Shown here piece after piece: positions 53,201 through 61,131 of a DNA stretch of 64,000 nt (positions are counted from its first letter, which is position 1; every line of letters starts with the position of its first letter). The stretch is from contig CAYVBY010000005.1 in the NCBI GenBank assembly GCA_964449895.1, positions 1 to 64,000 of the forward strand, given 5' to 3'. The translations under genes and the position numbers were made by a program. Under the pieces are notes generated by a model that searched no databases, was not told the origin of the DNA, and saw only the letters and a program-made list of their open reading frames with translations. This DNA is from Intestinibacter sp964449895. Its GTDB lineage: Bacteria > Bacillota > Clostridia > Peptostreptococcales > Peptostreptococcaceae.

Positions 53201-53586
53201 ATGTAAAAGGAACTTTAGGTCGCTTTCTAGAGAGTTATAGATATAATACAGGACTCAATTTTGTAAGTGGAATAATAAGACTTATAGAAGATGAGTATGA
53301 TGATATTGATGGCGAACAAAGATTAAAAGATGCATTTTATAGAATAAACAACTATGATGAAAATGATAAACAAGAAATATTAAATTTTTCTTTAAAAATT
53401 GGAAAACTTTTAGATGAAAAAAATAAAATGAATTTAAGTAAAATTCTTTGTGAATATTATCAAGATTTATTAAAAATTAATGAAAGCTTAGATGATGATT
53501 ATAGTTTAATGTTAATATTAAAAGAAGAAATAAATAGATTAAAAAATATAAATAGGAGGGTTATATGTCAAATGTTAGAGAGTTAG
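50203..53586 (+). CDS. RecQ-like helicase with N-terminal PD-(D/E)XK (DUF559-type) nuclease domain
   Basis: 1127 residues, about twice a normal RecQ. Residues 90-200 form a DUF559/Vsr-like nuclease: VDFYL, then VIEIDGSQH (Glu149, Asp151) and GIETIRIN. Residues about 380-740 form a superfamily 2 RecQ helicase: GHGEYRQGQL, Walker A GILPTGTGKSLCYQ (about 405), DEVHCLSEWGHDFR, LGLTATAS, ATKAFGMGVDKPNIRY and QEAGRAGRDKR. The last 380 residues are helical and unassigned; no HRDC domain is clear. The start ATG 50203 has GGGTGAGG upstream. The 3' end overlaps the next gene by 22 nt, so it is cotranscribed with it and probably with the chaperone genes. Likely acts in defence or DNA repair. Confidence 0.88.
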   Translation: MEKYTAGYSYTNFNFVIQNMMDEKNVKNKYYSFICILKNILQRSAPTTMSSYLIDKIGKIDLNNKQFIGLIDDEVPHWVNTIKGDSENNYYPAEQFFYEIIPNYLKEYKFIQQLILPEAKIKDIVGEENEQFINQKVDFYLEQCKLVIEIDGSQHKDELQLEIDNKRNRYLSKFGIETIRINTKQIKSKKKDFKEKINQIKEVFEKNKDRFELYKECKDINQYSLEETKIIKACAVIRMQLLILSLLEKGIIKLDDDIWKINILQRDCFDVIDIAIEDLFIWLKNICILDGITINKPKMYILKSKDIKNFKYKSGYINIDFSLRKRYTDENELNKNIIYVRTDYYNRFNNFKVSTANPICYKLDQENPECIKALEFLLKNIFGHGEYRQGQLPIIINSLKGEDTVGILPTGTGKSLCYQLVGLLQPCINFVVCPIKSLMYDQVQNLKQIYISNIETITSDIEAEKKTEIIKYFSEEKYQFIFISPERFQSKNFRKSLENLNVNSTLGLAVIDEVHCLSEWGHDFRTSYLNLAKTIKRYAPSTRLLGLTATASNFVLNDIKREFAIESYNIKTTESFNREELTFKVIKCDEKKNDKKNILFSKLKEINDKNNIFKLNGKDTKSGIIFTPHVNGKKGCYEISEEISCKFNVKCPYYSGSVPKKSYMSEEEFSKYKSNVQTSFKLNKVSLLVATKAFGMGVDKPNIRYTIHYGMPMTLESLYQEAGRAGRDKRNANCYVLYEPEIIDNDILNKFFSLDTPVEDLKQIQEGLRFNDKKDILDNFFLWLSNNKGINFEFDVIDSLYKEYASPNSIQLVYCKKLGYYKADVEKAIYRLSVMGIIKDWTIEVWGSSNSVIEVTFEDYTIESVIEKTEKYIRKYEKEFIFSNLKQESAISEDNKTTVEMREALNDPYLDDIQKIIKAVLIWVYDNIIYTRRQSIKTIADLCNNYKNSDTFKKAIESYFKFNDDTYVLDYIAENPTQYKKWFEVLEDDNGNIDRNKIQDVKGTLGRFLESYRYNTGLNFVSGIIRLIEDEYDDIDGEQRLKDAFYRINNYDENDKQEILNFSLKIGKLLDEKNKMNLSKILCEYYQDLLKINESLDDDYSLMLILKEEINRLKNINRRVICQMLES

Positions 53587-54296
53587 TTAATATAATAGAC
53601 AACCTTGAAAAGCAGAGTGAAAATTTAACATCAGCTTTAGATATGTATAATGAAATAAAAAAATTAAATAAACAAATAAATGAAACAAGTGAAAAATATG
53701 ATAAAGTAGTTAAAGATATAAATAAAATGAAAATTAAGTTGTTAGAAAGTATCGATGAAACTAGTAATATATTAAATCAGTCATCTGAAAATATAAATAT
53801 TAGTTTACAAGAAAATAGAATTTATGTAGAAAATTTAAAAAATGATATAGAAAAGACAACTAAAAAATTAGATGAAGTTAATGATTTATATTTAAAATTA
53901 GATGATGGTTTAAAAAATAATGGTAAGAATATAGAAAAATATTTAAATAACATATGTTGGAAAATAAATAATGATTTAGAGAATACGCAAAAAAATATTA
54001 AAGTAAATTTAGACAGTATAGGAACATCGTTTTCTAATATATCGAAAGAAATAAAAAGTAATAATGACAAAATAATAGAACTAAAGTTGTATTTAAAAAG
54101 TAATTTAGATTCACAAAATATTGAACTAAAAAGATGTATTATTGAGGAAATGCAAAAAGTACAAGTTAATTTAAATAATCAAATAATAAATATGGAAAAA
54201 GATAATGAAAAAAATATAAAAAATCAATATGTATTATTTATGGTAATAATATGTTTATTAATTGGAAATTTGCTAGTAAATTTAATAATTAAATGA
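53565..54296 (+). CDS. Tail-anchored coiled-coil protein
   Basis: 243 residues. Almost all of it (residues 1-215) is a charged helical region with heptad-like spacing (LKKLNKQINETSEKYDKVVKDI-like segments), ending in one hydrophobic helix (QYVLFMVIICLLIGNLLVNLIIK, split here only for naming) at the very C-terminus. It should sit on the inner face of the membrane with the coil in the cytoplasm. AGGAGGG lies 5 nt before the ATG, inside the helicase gene. No family recognised; it resembles long membrane-tethered coiled coils that organise complexes. Confidence 0.82.
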   Translation: MSNVRELVNIIDNLEKQSENLTSALDMYNEIKKLNKQINETSEKYDKVVKDINKMKIKLLESIDETSNILNQSSENINISLQENRIYVENLKNDIEKTTKKLDEVNDLYLKLDDGLKNNGKNIEKYLNNICWKINNDLENTQKNIKVNLDSIGTSFSNISKEIKSNNDKIIELKLYLKSNLDSQNIELKRCIIEEMQKVQVNLNNQIINMEKDNEKNIKNQYVLFMVIICLLIGNLLVNLIIK

Positions 54297-54361
54297 AATT
54301 TGTATGATTTAAAATTAGTTTTTTTATAAATATTAAAGTAAGTAGTGTGGGAGAATATAAA

Positions 54362-54913
54362 ATGATAGAGAATTTTATAGAGGATTTAAAAAATTTAGAA
54401 TACAAAAAAATAGACTATGAGGAAGAAAGTATAGATTTGTATAGTGTTTTTTCAAAAATGCAAAATGATATAAAAAATATAGGAAAAAGCAATAAGAAAT
54501 GTAGTATATCTATGGATTCTATAGCAGATGAAATAGAAAATAAAAATAATGAAATATTTAAATTAAAAAAAGATTTAAGCCAAAGTCAACAAGCTAATAT
54601 AAAAATATATAAAAAGATATTGTTGATATTAGATCAGATAGAATCTATTTATGAATATTTGAAACAATCAAATAATGAGCAATTAATGAATAGTTTAGAA
54701 ATGGTACAAAAGATTATAAATAAAGAAATATTAGAAATTGGTTTAACAGAGATAAAATCTATGGGAGAATTATTCAATGCCAAAGTTCACAAATGTGTTT
54801 CTACAGTTTGTGATGAAAATAAACAATATAATGAGATAGTATCAGTAATAGAAAAAGGATATATTTTAAATGGAGAAGTATTGAGACCTGCTTCTGTAAT
54901 AGTAGTAAAATAA
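54362..54913 (+). CDS. GrpE-like nucleotide exchange factor
   Basis: 183 residues. N-terminal acidic and helical (residues 1-125, coiled-coil stretch ENKNNEIFKLKKDLSQSQ), then a C-terminal beta domain with the GrpE pattern: GLTEIKSMGELFNAKVHKC, EIVSVIEKGYILNGEVLRPA, SVIVVK. GrpE resets Hsp70 by releasing ADP. ATG 54362 is used (GGGAG 8 nt upstream); GTG 54347 overlaps that motif. It is clearly a second, specialised GrpE, as it lies directly before an Hsp70 gene and lacks the usual hrcA-dnaJ context. Confidence 0.85.
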   Translation: MIENFIEDLKNLEYKKIDYEEESIDLYSVFSKMQNDIKNIGKSNKKCSISMDSIADEIENKNNEIFKLKKDLSQSQQANIKIYKKILLILDQIESIYEYLKQSNNEQLMNSLEMVQKIINKEILEIGLTEIKSMGELFNAKVHKCVSTVCDENKQYNEIVSVIEKGYILNGEVLRPASVIVVK

Positions 54914-54934
54914 TAAAAAAGAGGGGGATTTATT

Positions 54935-56746
54935 ATGGCAAAAATAATAGGAATTGATTTAGGAACAACAACTTCAGAGATAGCTTATATAGAAAATGGA
55001 AAACCACAAATGATTAAAGACAATATGGGAGAAAGTATAATACCATCGATACTTGGATTAAATGAGGCTGGAGATATAATATTTGGAGATGAAGCAAAGC
55101 ATCAACGTATTAATGGGAAAGTTGTAGAAGAATTTAAGAGAGAAATGGGCAAAGATACAAATTTAAAACTTGGAGAGAGTGAATTTTATGCCTATGAATT
55201 ATCTGCAATGCTTTTATATAAATTAAAGGAAGTTGCAGAATGTCATTTTGGAGAACCTGTAAATGAAGCTGTAATTACAGTTCCGGCTAAATTTGATAAT
55301 GAACAGAGATTATTGACAAAAAAAGCAGGAGAAATAGCCGGATTTAAAGTTGAAAGAATAATAAATGAACCTACTGCAGCTGCAATGGCTTATGGAATAA
55401 ATCACTTGAATAAAGAAGAAAAAATGTTAGTATATGATTTTGGTGGAGGAACTTTTGATGTAACTATTTTAGAGTTATATAATGGGGTATTAGATGTATT
55501 AGCAAGTAGAGGAAATGCGTATTTAGGGGGAAAAGATATAGATCAAAGAATAGAAAATTTTGTAAAAGAAGAATTTAAAAAACGATTTGGAATTGATATG
55601 TATACTTGTTATGATTCTAAAGACAATGAGGGAAAAACCACATTAAAAACAAGGGTAAAAGATGCAGTTATAATAGCAAAAAAAGAATTGTCTGTGAGAG
55701 AAAATACTAATATTAATATTCCTTTTTTTACAATAATAGATGGAAATCCTATAAATATAGATTTTAAACTTACTAGAGAAAAATTTGATGAGTTAACAAA
55801 AGATTTAATTTTAGCTACTGAAGAAAAAGTAGATGAAGCATTAGAAGCAGCTAATTTATCAGGAGAAGATATAGATGAAGTTTTGTTGGTTGGCGGTTCT
55901 TCGAGAATAGTAGCTGTACACGAATTAGTAAACAGAAAGTTTCCAAATAAAGTTAAATATGGTATAAATCCAGACGAAGCAGTGGCATTGGGTGCTGCAG
56001 TTCAAGCAGGGATAAAAAATGGAGATATAAGTAGTGAAGATAGTTTAATTATTACAGATAAATGTAGTTTTAATTTAGGAACAGATGTAGTTACAGAAGT
56101 AGGAGGAAGATTATTAGGAGGAGTATTTGATGTAATAATTCCAATAGATAATAGTATTCCATGCACTAAAAAGAAAATATATTCTACAGTATATGATAAT
56201 CAAGAAGCTGTTATGGTCGGTGTATATGAAGGTCAAGAAACTTTTGTAAATCAAAATAAAAAAATAGGTGAAATATTAGTAGAGGGAATTCCAAAAGGAA
56301 AAGCAGGAGAACAAAGCATAGAAATACAATTTAAGTATGATTTAAATGGAATTTTACAAGTTACAGTTACTATATTAGATACTGGAAAATCTAAGACAGC
56401 TGAATATTCTATGATACAAAATTCAGAAGTTAGAACTATAGAAGAGTTGTTAGGCAAAAAATCATTAGAAAAAAATACATATGAAAATGATGATTTTAAA
56501 GAAACATTTAAAGTAGATGTAATAGATCCAGATACCACAAATGATGATTGGAAAAATCATGAATTAGCTAATGATGTAAAAAGTACTATAAATTTAGCTG
56601 AAAAGAAAATTAGTAAAGTAGAATTAGAACAAGCAAAAGAAATAAAATTACTTATAAATAAGTTAAAAGAAGCAGTTATCGCTAATGATAGAGATCTTGT
56701 TGAAAAATATGATGATGAATTGACTGATTTATTGTTTGAGGTGTAG
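54935..56746 (+). CDS. Hsp70 (DnaK-like) chaperone
   Basis: 603 residues. ATPase domain is intact: GIDLGTTTSEIAYI, VITVPAKFDNEQR, INEPTAAAMAYG, VYDFGGGTFDVTILEL, LVGGSSRIVAVHEL. The substrate-binding beta domain follows (LGTDVVTEVGG, then PKGKAGEQSIEIQF), but the C-terminal lid is short and atypical (ending KYDDELTDLLFEV), about 30 residues shorter than standard DnaK and without an EEVD-like tail. GAGGGGG precedes the ATG. Upstream GrpE-like and downstream J-like genes make this a self-contained chaperone set, distinct from the housekeeping dnaK. Confidence 0.92.
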   Translation: MAKIIGIDLGTTTSEIAYIENGKPQMIKDNMGESIIPSILGLNEAGDIIFGDEAKHQRINGKVVEEFKREMGKDTNLKLGESEFYAYELSAMLLYKLKEVAECHFGEPVNEAVITVPAKFDNEQRLLTKKAGEIAGFKVERIINEPTAAAMAYGINHLNKEEKMLVYDFGGGTFDVTILELYNGVLDVLASRGNAYLGGKDIDQRIENFVKEEFKKRFGIDMYTCYDSKDNEGKTTLKTRVKDAVIIAKKELSVRENTNINIPFFTIIDGNPINIDFKLTREKFDELTKDLILATEEKVDEALEAANLSGEDIDEVLLVGGSSRIVAVHELVNRKFPNKVKYGINPDEAVALGAAVQAGIKNGDISSEDSLIITDKCSFNLGTDVVTEVGGRLLGGVFDVIIPIDNSIPCTKKKIYSTVYDNQEAVMVGVYEGQETFVNQNKKIGEILVEGIPKGKAGEQSIEIQFKYDLNGILQVTVTILDTGKSKTAEYSMIQNSEVRTIEELLGKKSLEKNTYENDDFKETFKVDVIDPDTTNDDWKNHELANDVKSTINLAEKKISKVELEQAKEIKLLINKLKEAVIANDRDLVEKYDDELTDLLFEV

Positions 56747-56751
56747 TAATT

Positions 56752-57768
56752 ATGGATAGCATTATTAATTTATCGTATAAATATTACAATGAAGCTTTAG
56801 AATATATAAAATCAAGTAATATAAGCAAGGCTAAATATAAATTAGAAGAAGCAATAAAAATATATGATTCTGATTGTGAAATACTAAATTTATTAGGTGG
56901 ATGTGAATATTTATTATGTAATTTTGAAAAGGCGAAATATTATTGGGAAAAATCGTTATTATTAGATTCTAGTAATGAAAAAATAGAGTCATACTTAAAT
57001 TATATAGTAAGTGATAAATTTAAAGATTTACTAAAAAAATATAATGAATCTATCGCATATATAAAAAATAATGACTATATTAATGGTATTAATTTAATGC
57101 TTAAAGTAATAGATATTGATGAGAACATAATAGAGCCATATTATATATTAGGAGTATGTTATTTACATGAAATTCAATATCAAAATTCAATTAAATATTT
57201 GAAAATTGCTAGAAATAAAGATACTGGAAACAAAAAATACTTAGAATGTTTAAGTGAAATAATGAATAATAAATTAATTGAAAACCCTGTTGATGATATT
57301 AAAAATAATAAATCAAACAAATTAAAATCAATAATTATATTTATTATGACAAGCATAATTTTATTTGGAGGATATTTTATTTATAATAATAGATTATTAA
57401 AAGAAAAAGAAATTACAAATTTAGATAAAGAAAAAATAAAATTAGAAGAAAAATTATATTTAATTAATGAAAATAATCATATAATAGCTGAAGAAATAAG
57501 TGAAGAGTTATATATGAAATCAATTAATTGTTATAAAGCTAAACAATATAGCGAGGCTCTATCTGGATTTGAATATATTATAGAAAATACAAATAATGAT
57601 AATTATTTGAAACAAGAATCTATATATTTAACAGGATTAAGTTATGAATACTTAAAAGAATTTGATTTAGCTAAAAAATATTATAATCTTTATATTGAAA
57701 AATATCCAAATGGACATTATTACAAATATAGTATTTATAATATAAATAAATTAACAAGAAAGAATTAG
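56752..57768 (+). CDS. Membrane protein with cytoplasmic and external TPR repeats
   Basis: 338 residues. N-terminal TPRs (residues 5-160: AKYKLEEAIKIYDSDCEILNLLGGCEY and a second pair), one membrane helix at about residues 196-213 (SIIIFIMTSIILFGGYFIY), a coiled segment, then another TPR pair near the C-terminus (SINCYKAKQYSEALSGFEYI and YLKEFDLAKKYYNLYI). It starts 5 nt after the Hsp70 stop, so translation is coupled. Repeats on both sides of the membrane suggest a scaffold that passes information across it. No catalytic motif. Confidence 0.83.
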   Translation: MDSIINLSYKYYNEALEYIKSSNISKAKYKLEEAIKIYDSDCEILNLLGGCEYLLCNFEKAKYYWEKSLLLDSSNEKIESYLNYIVSDKFKDLLKKYNESIAYIKNNDYINGINLMLKVIDIDENIIEPYYILGVCYLHEIQYQNSIKYLKIARNKDTGNKKYLECLSEIMNNKLIENPVDDIKNNKSNKLKSIIIFIMTSIILFGGYFIYNNRLLKEKEITNLDKEKIKLEEKLYLINENNHIIAEEISEELYMKSINCYKAKQYSEALSGFEYIIENTNNDNYLKQESIYLTGLSYEYLKEFDLAKKYYNLYIEKYPNGHYYKYSIYNINKLTRKN

Positions 57769-57783
57769 ATTTTAGGGGAAAAA

Positions 57784-60039
57784 ATGATGGAAGATTATTA
57801 TAGTACACTCGGGATATATAGTGATTCGACAAAAGAAGAAGTAAAAAAAGCATATTATAAATTAATTAGAAAATATACTCCAGAAAAAAATCCAGATGAA
57901 TTTGAAAAGATTAGACAGGCTTATGAAGTTTTGATGGATGATGAATCTAGAAAAAATTATGATATGGAAAATAAATATGGAGATGAAATAAAAGAATATT
58001 TAGAAGAAGCTGAACAAGCATTAGATAAAAAAAATTTTAAACTTGCGATAAAATATTATAAAAAAATACTTATAATATATCCAACTTTAGATATTGTTAG
58101 AAATAGGTTAGCATTAGCTTTAGCTTATGATGATCAAATATTAGAGTCATTGCAACAATTTAATCAATTAATAGAAAAAAATCCAACTAATGCTTTATAT
58201 TTAAATAATATTGCTAATGTATATTTTAAAAGTAAAAATTTTAAATTAGCAGAAGAATATTTTATAAAAGCATATAAAGTAGAACCAACAAATATTAGAT
58301 ATATATATGATATAGAAAATCTGTATGTAGAAATAGATGAAAAGGAAAAAGCTATAAATTTTATTCAAAATTGTATAAGTAAAAATAAAGATGATGACGA
58401 ATTAATTATTTTATGTTATTTTAGATTATTGAGATTATATATAATAAAAGAAGAAGAAAATAACATAAAAAAAGTAGTTATGGAATTAAAATTACTTATA
58501 AAAAATGAACAAAATAAGTCACTTATAACAGAAAGATTTAAAGATATATGTTTTTCATTATATGATGCAAAATTATATTTTGAAATTTGTTTGATTTTAA
58601 AAGAAGTAATATCAATTTTAAAAGATGAGATTTTAAATGATATATATAAAGATAGCTGTAGATTAGATGAAATATTTTCATCATATATAAAAATAAGAGA
58701 AGATGAAAGAATTATAGCTCCATTAGTAGGACCAATTCATTATTTCCTTTATGGAAATGAAATGGAGGAAGAAGAATTTAAAAAATTAACAGAAGAAAAT
58801 ATAGATGCAATAAATAGCTATTTAACATATGAATATAGTGAACATGTTGTAGATAGTATAGATATTATAAAGGAAGAGTATTCAAAATTATATGAGATTA
58901 GAAAAGATATATATGATGACATATATATAATAGCTATTGATAAAGCTAATGTTTATACAAAATTGAAAAAATTAGAAAAAGATAACAGCATATGTGAATC
59001 TTTAAAAAGATTAATATCATTATGGATTACTGATGATTTATCTGAAGAAGAAAGAAGAACTTGCTTTTCTACAATTATGCGTGATATGGAATATGAAAAA
59101 TACCAATTTATATATGATTCAATTAATAATATGAAAAACAGATATAAAATATTATATGATATAAATCCAGATTATTTAGAAGAATTAAAAGAAATTGTTG
59201 AAAGAAATATTGAAGGAAATAAAAAGTATAATTATAATAAAGAAAAAAATATAGAAAATGATACAAAAAAAGATAATGTTAAAAATAAAAAAAATGAACA
59301 AATTATAAACACAAACTATGATTTAGTTACAGATAAGAAAGTTATACAGATGATTGTATTGATTGTAATTTTTATTATTATATTTATTTTTACATTAGAT
59401 AAACTTAATAATAAAAATAATATTAATGAGGAATATTCTGATTATAAATATGAGGATTTAGATGAGGAATATTCTGATGAAAGTGAATATAAAAAAGATA
59501 ACAATTATATAATAGAAGACAGTGACAGTAGATATTTAAGTGAAGATGAACTAAGTGGCTATAGAAGGGAGGGACTTAAATATATAAAAAACGAAATATA
59601 CGCAAGACATGGGTATGTGTTTGAAGATAATGAGTATCAAGAATATTTTGATAAAAAAAGTTGGTATAAAAGGGATTATTCGTTTGAAGGAAAATGGGAA
59701 GATTTTAATTTATATGAGAAAGCTAATATTGAATTAATAAATAATAAATTAATAAATATTGTATTAATAAATGATGAAAATTACATAATAGAAGACAGTG
59801 GCAGTAGATATTTAAGTGAAGCTGAATTAGAAGAATATACCCCAAAAAAGCTTGCATATATAAGAAATGAAATATATGCAAGGTATGGATATGTATTTGG
59901 TGATAATGAGTATCAAGAATATTTTGATAAAAAAAGTTGGTATGAAAGGGATTATTCGTTTGAAGGAAAATGGGAGGACCTTAATACATATGAAAAAGCT
60001 AATATTAAATTAATAAAATCAATTGAAAGTAAAAAATAA
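57784..60039 (+). CDS. J-like domain / TPR / membrane / double YARHG protein
   Basis: 751 residues. Residues 1-62 are a J-like domain (YYSTLGIYSDSTKEEVKKAY, IRQAYEVLMDDESRKNYD), but the essential HPD tripeptide is TPE (residues 32-34). TPR-like repeats follow (about 75-210) and a helical region to 500, one membrane helix (about 520-541, IQMIVLIVIFIIIFIF), an acidic stretch, and two YARHG domains at about residues 573-655 and 665-747 (EIYARHGYVFEDNEYQEYF and EIYARYGYVFGDNEYQEYF). Topology should place the J-like part inside and YARHG outside. AGGGGAA precedes the start; 57784 or 57787 may be used. Last gene of the operon. Confidence 0.88.
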   Translation: MMEDYYSTLGIYSDSTKEEVKKAYYKLIRKYTPEKNPDEFEKIRQAYEVLMDDESRKNYDMENKYGDEIKEYLEEAEQALDKKNFKLAIKYYKKILIIYPTLDIVRNRLALALAYDDQILESLQQFNQLIEKNPTNALYLNNIANVYFKSKNFKLAEEYFIKAYKVEPTNIRYIYDIENLYVEIDEKEKAINFIQNCISKNKDDDELIILCYFRLLRLYIIKEEENNIKKVVMELKLLIKNEQNKSLITERFKDICFSLYDAKLYFEICLILKEVISILKDEILNDIYKDSCRLDEIFSSYIKIREDERIIAPLVGPIHYFLYGNEMEEEEFKKLTEENIDAINSYLTYEYSEHVVDSIDIIKEEYSKLYEIRKDIYDDIYIIAIDKANVYTKLKKLEKDNSICESLKRLISLWITDDLSEEERRTCFSTIMRDMEYEKYQFIYDSINNMKNRYKILYDINPDYLEELKEIVERNIEGNKKYNYNKEKNIENDTKKDNVKNKKNEQIINTNYDLVTDKKVIQMIVLIVIFIIIFIFTLDKLNNKNNINEEYSDYKYEDLDEEYSDESEYKKDNNYIIEDSDSRYLSEDELSGYRREGLKYIKNEIYARHGYVFEDNEYQEYFDKKSWYKRDYSFEGKWEDFNLYEKANIELINNKLINIVLINDENYIIEDSGSRYLSEAELEEYTPKKLAYIRNEIYARYGYVFGDNEYQEYFDKKSWYERDYSFEGKWEDLNTYEKANIKLIKSIESKK
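59503..59975 (+). repeat. Intragenic tandem duplication of the YARHG domain (period 276 bp)
   Basis: The 74-bp core at 59626-59699 recurs at 59902-59975 with one mismatch, and the upstream part (AATTATATAATAGAAGACAG at 59503, similar at 59779) is also conserved. The period is 276 bp, an exact 92 codons. The near-identity at DNA level points to a recent duplication or gene conversion. Confidence 0.92.
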
Positions 60040-60069
60040 AAATATATTTTTAAAATTTAAAATTATTAT

Positions 60070-60112
60070 GAAAAGTTCTAGTAAATATTTTACATTAACT
60101 AGAACTTTTTTA
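60070..60112 (+). terminator. Terminator of the helicase-chaperone operon
   Basis: AAAAGTTCTAGT (60071-60082) / ACTAGAACTTTT (60098-60109) with T tail. No other terminator lies between 50203 and here. Confidence 0.88.
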
Positions 60113-60222
60113 TACAATCAAAATAATCTGGTAAATAGATGATTCTAAAAGGATTATAGCTTTAAGTGTATAAAAATAAGATGAAAATGTGGAAATAATT
60201 ATACTAATAAAGGGGTAGAGAC

Positions 60223-60945
60223 ATGGTAGAGTTATATGAAATTTATTTAAAAAAGGCACAGACTACATCTGATATAGATGAAGCTATAGAAAATATGAAA
60301 TTGGCACTTGTCCATGCAAAATCAAAGGTTCCAAAGCATGTATTTGATTATCAAAAGATAAATGGAACACTATGGATGGATAAAAATGCTAGAGTTTATT
60401 TAATGATAAAAGCTCAATTGGGATATTTATACGAGGTTTCTGGAGATTACGATAGTTCAATAGATATATACGAAAAGCTTTTAAATCTTGATACAAATGA
60501 TAACCAAGATATAAAGGATAAATTAATACCATTACTTTTATTAAAAGAAAAAAATCAAGAAGTAGATAGATATATAAAAAAATACGAAAATGATGAATCA
60601 ACACCTATGCTTTATAACAAAGCACTTTATTATTTTATAAATAATCAAAAGTTTAATGCAAAATTATTTATTAGAAAGGCTATTGATAAAAATAAATATG
60701 TGCCAGAATATTTAATTGGTTTAAAATCTATAGAATTACCGATAAAAAATCAATTTGATTTTGGAAGTGAAGATGAGGCTAAATATTACTATAATGAAGC
60801 TATTTTGCCTTGGATTAAAGATAAAAATAGGATTTTATGGATTTTAGATGAATACTTTAGCTATTGTGAGAAAAACAATATAAAATTAGATTTTAACAAA
60901 GAATTTATTAAATTAGCTATCGAAAGGTCATTTAAAAATTCTTAA
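60223..60945 (+). CDS. TPR-like protein
   Basis: 240 residues, helical, with two or three TPR-like units (residues 60-90: AQLGYLYEVSGDYDSSIDIYEKLL; residues 128-150: YNKALYYFINNQKFNAKLFIRKAI) and a later conserved-looking segment, FGSEDEAKYYYNEAILPWIKD. No signal peptide or membrane helix. AAAGGGG lies 5-6 nt before the ATG. It is separated from the chaperone operon by a terminator, so I do not count it as part of that system, though the neighbourhood is rich in TPR proteins. Function unknown. Confidence 0.72.
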   Translation: MVELYEIYLKKAQTTSDIDEAIENMKLALVHAKSKVPKHVFDYQKINGTLWMDKNARVYLMIKAQLGYLYEVSGDYDSSIDIYEKLLNLDTNDNQDIKDKLIPLLLLKEKNQEVDRYIKKYENDESTPMLYNKALYYFINNQKFNAKLFIRKAIDKNKYVPEYLIGLKSIELPIKNQFDFGSEDEAKYYYNEAILPWIKDKNRILWILDEYFSYCEKNNIKLDFNKEFIKLAIERSFKNS

Positions 60946-61035
60946 AATAGTAGGATAAGAAATTTTATTCTCATTTTGTGATTTTTTTAGATAATATAGA
61001 ATTTATATGTTTAAAATAGAAAATTTATAAAAAGT

Positions 61036-61078
61036 AAAAATGCCGATAAGAAATTTAATATTTTTATCGGCATTTGTT
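61036..61078. terminator. Bidirectional terminator
   Basis: AAAAATGCCGATAA (61036-61049) pairs with TTATCGGCATTTG; T-rich tails on both strands. It serves the TPR gene and the convergent Nramp-like gene. Confidence 0.82.
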
Positions 61079-61131
61079 TATATTATTCTTTATTTAATTC
61101 ATTTTGTAAAATATAATTTATATTCAAATAA

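Noticed and set aside
59503..59975. CRISPR-like repeat array
   Set aside because: Only two long units, in frame within a coding domain; no short repeats with spacers.
60223..60945. TPR protein as seventh gene of the helicase-chaperone operon
   Set aside because: A strong terminator at 60070-60112 and a 180-nt gap separate it from the operon.
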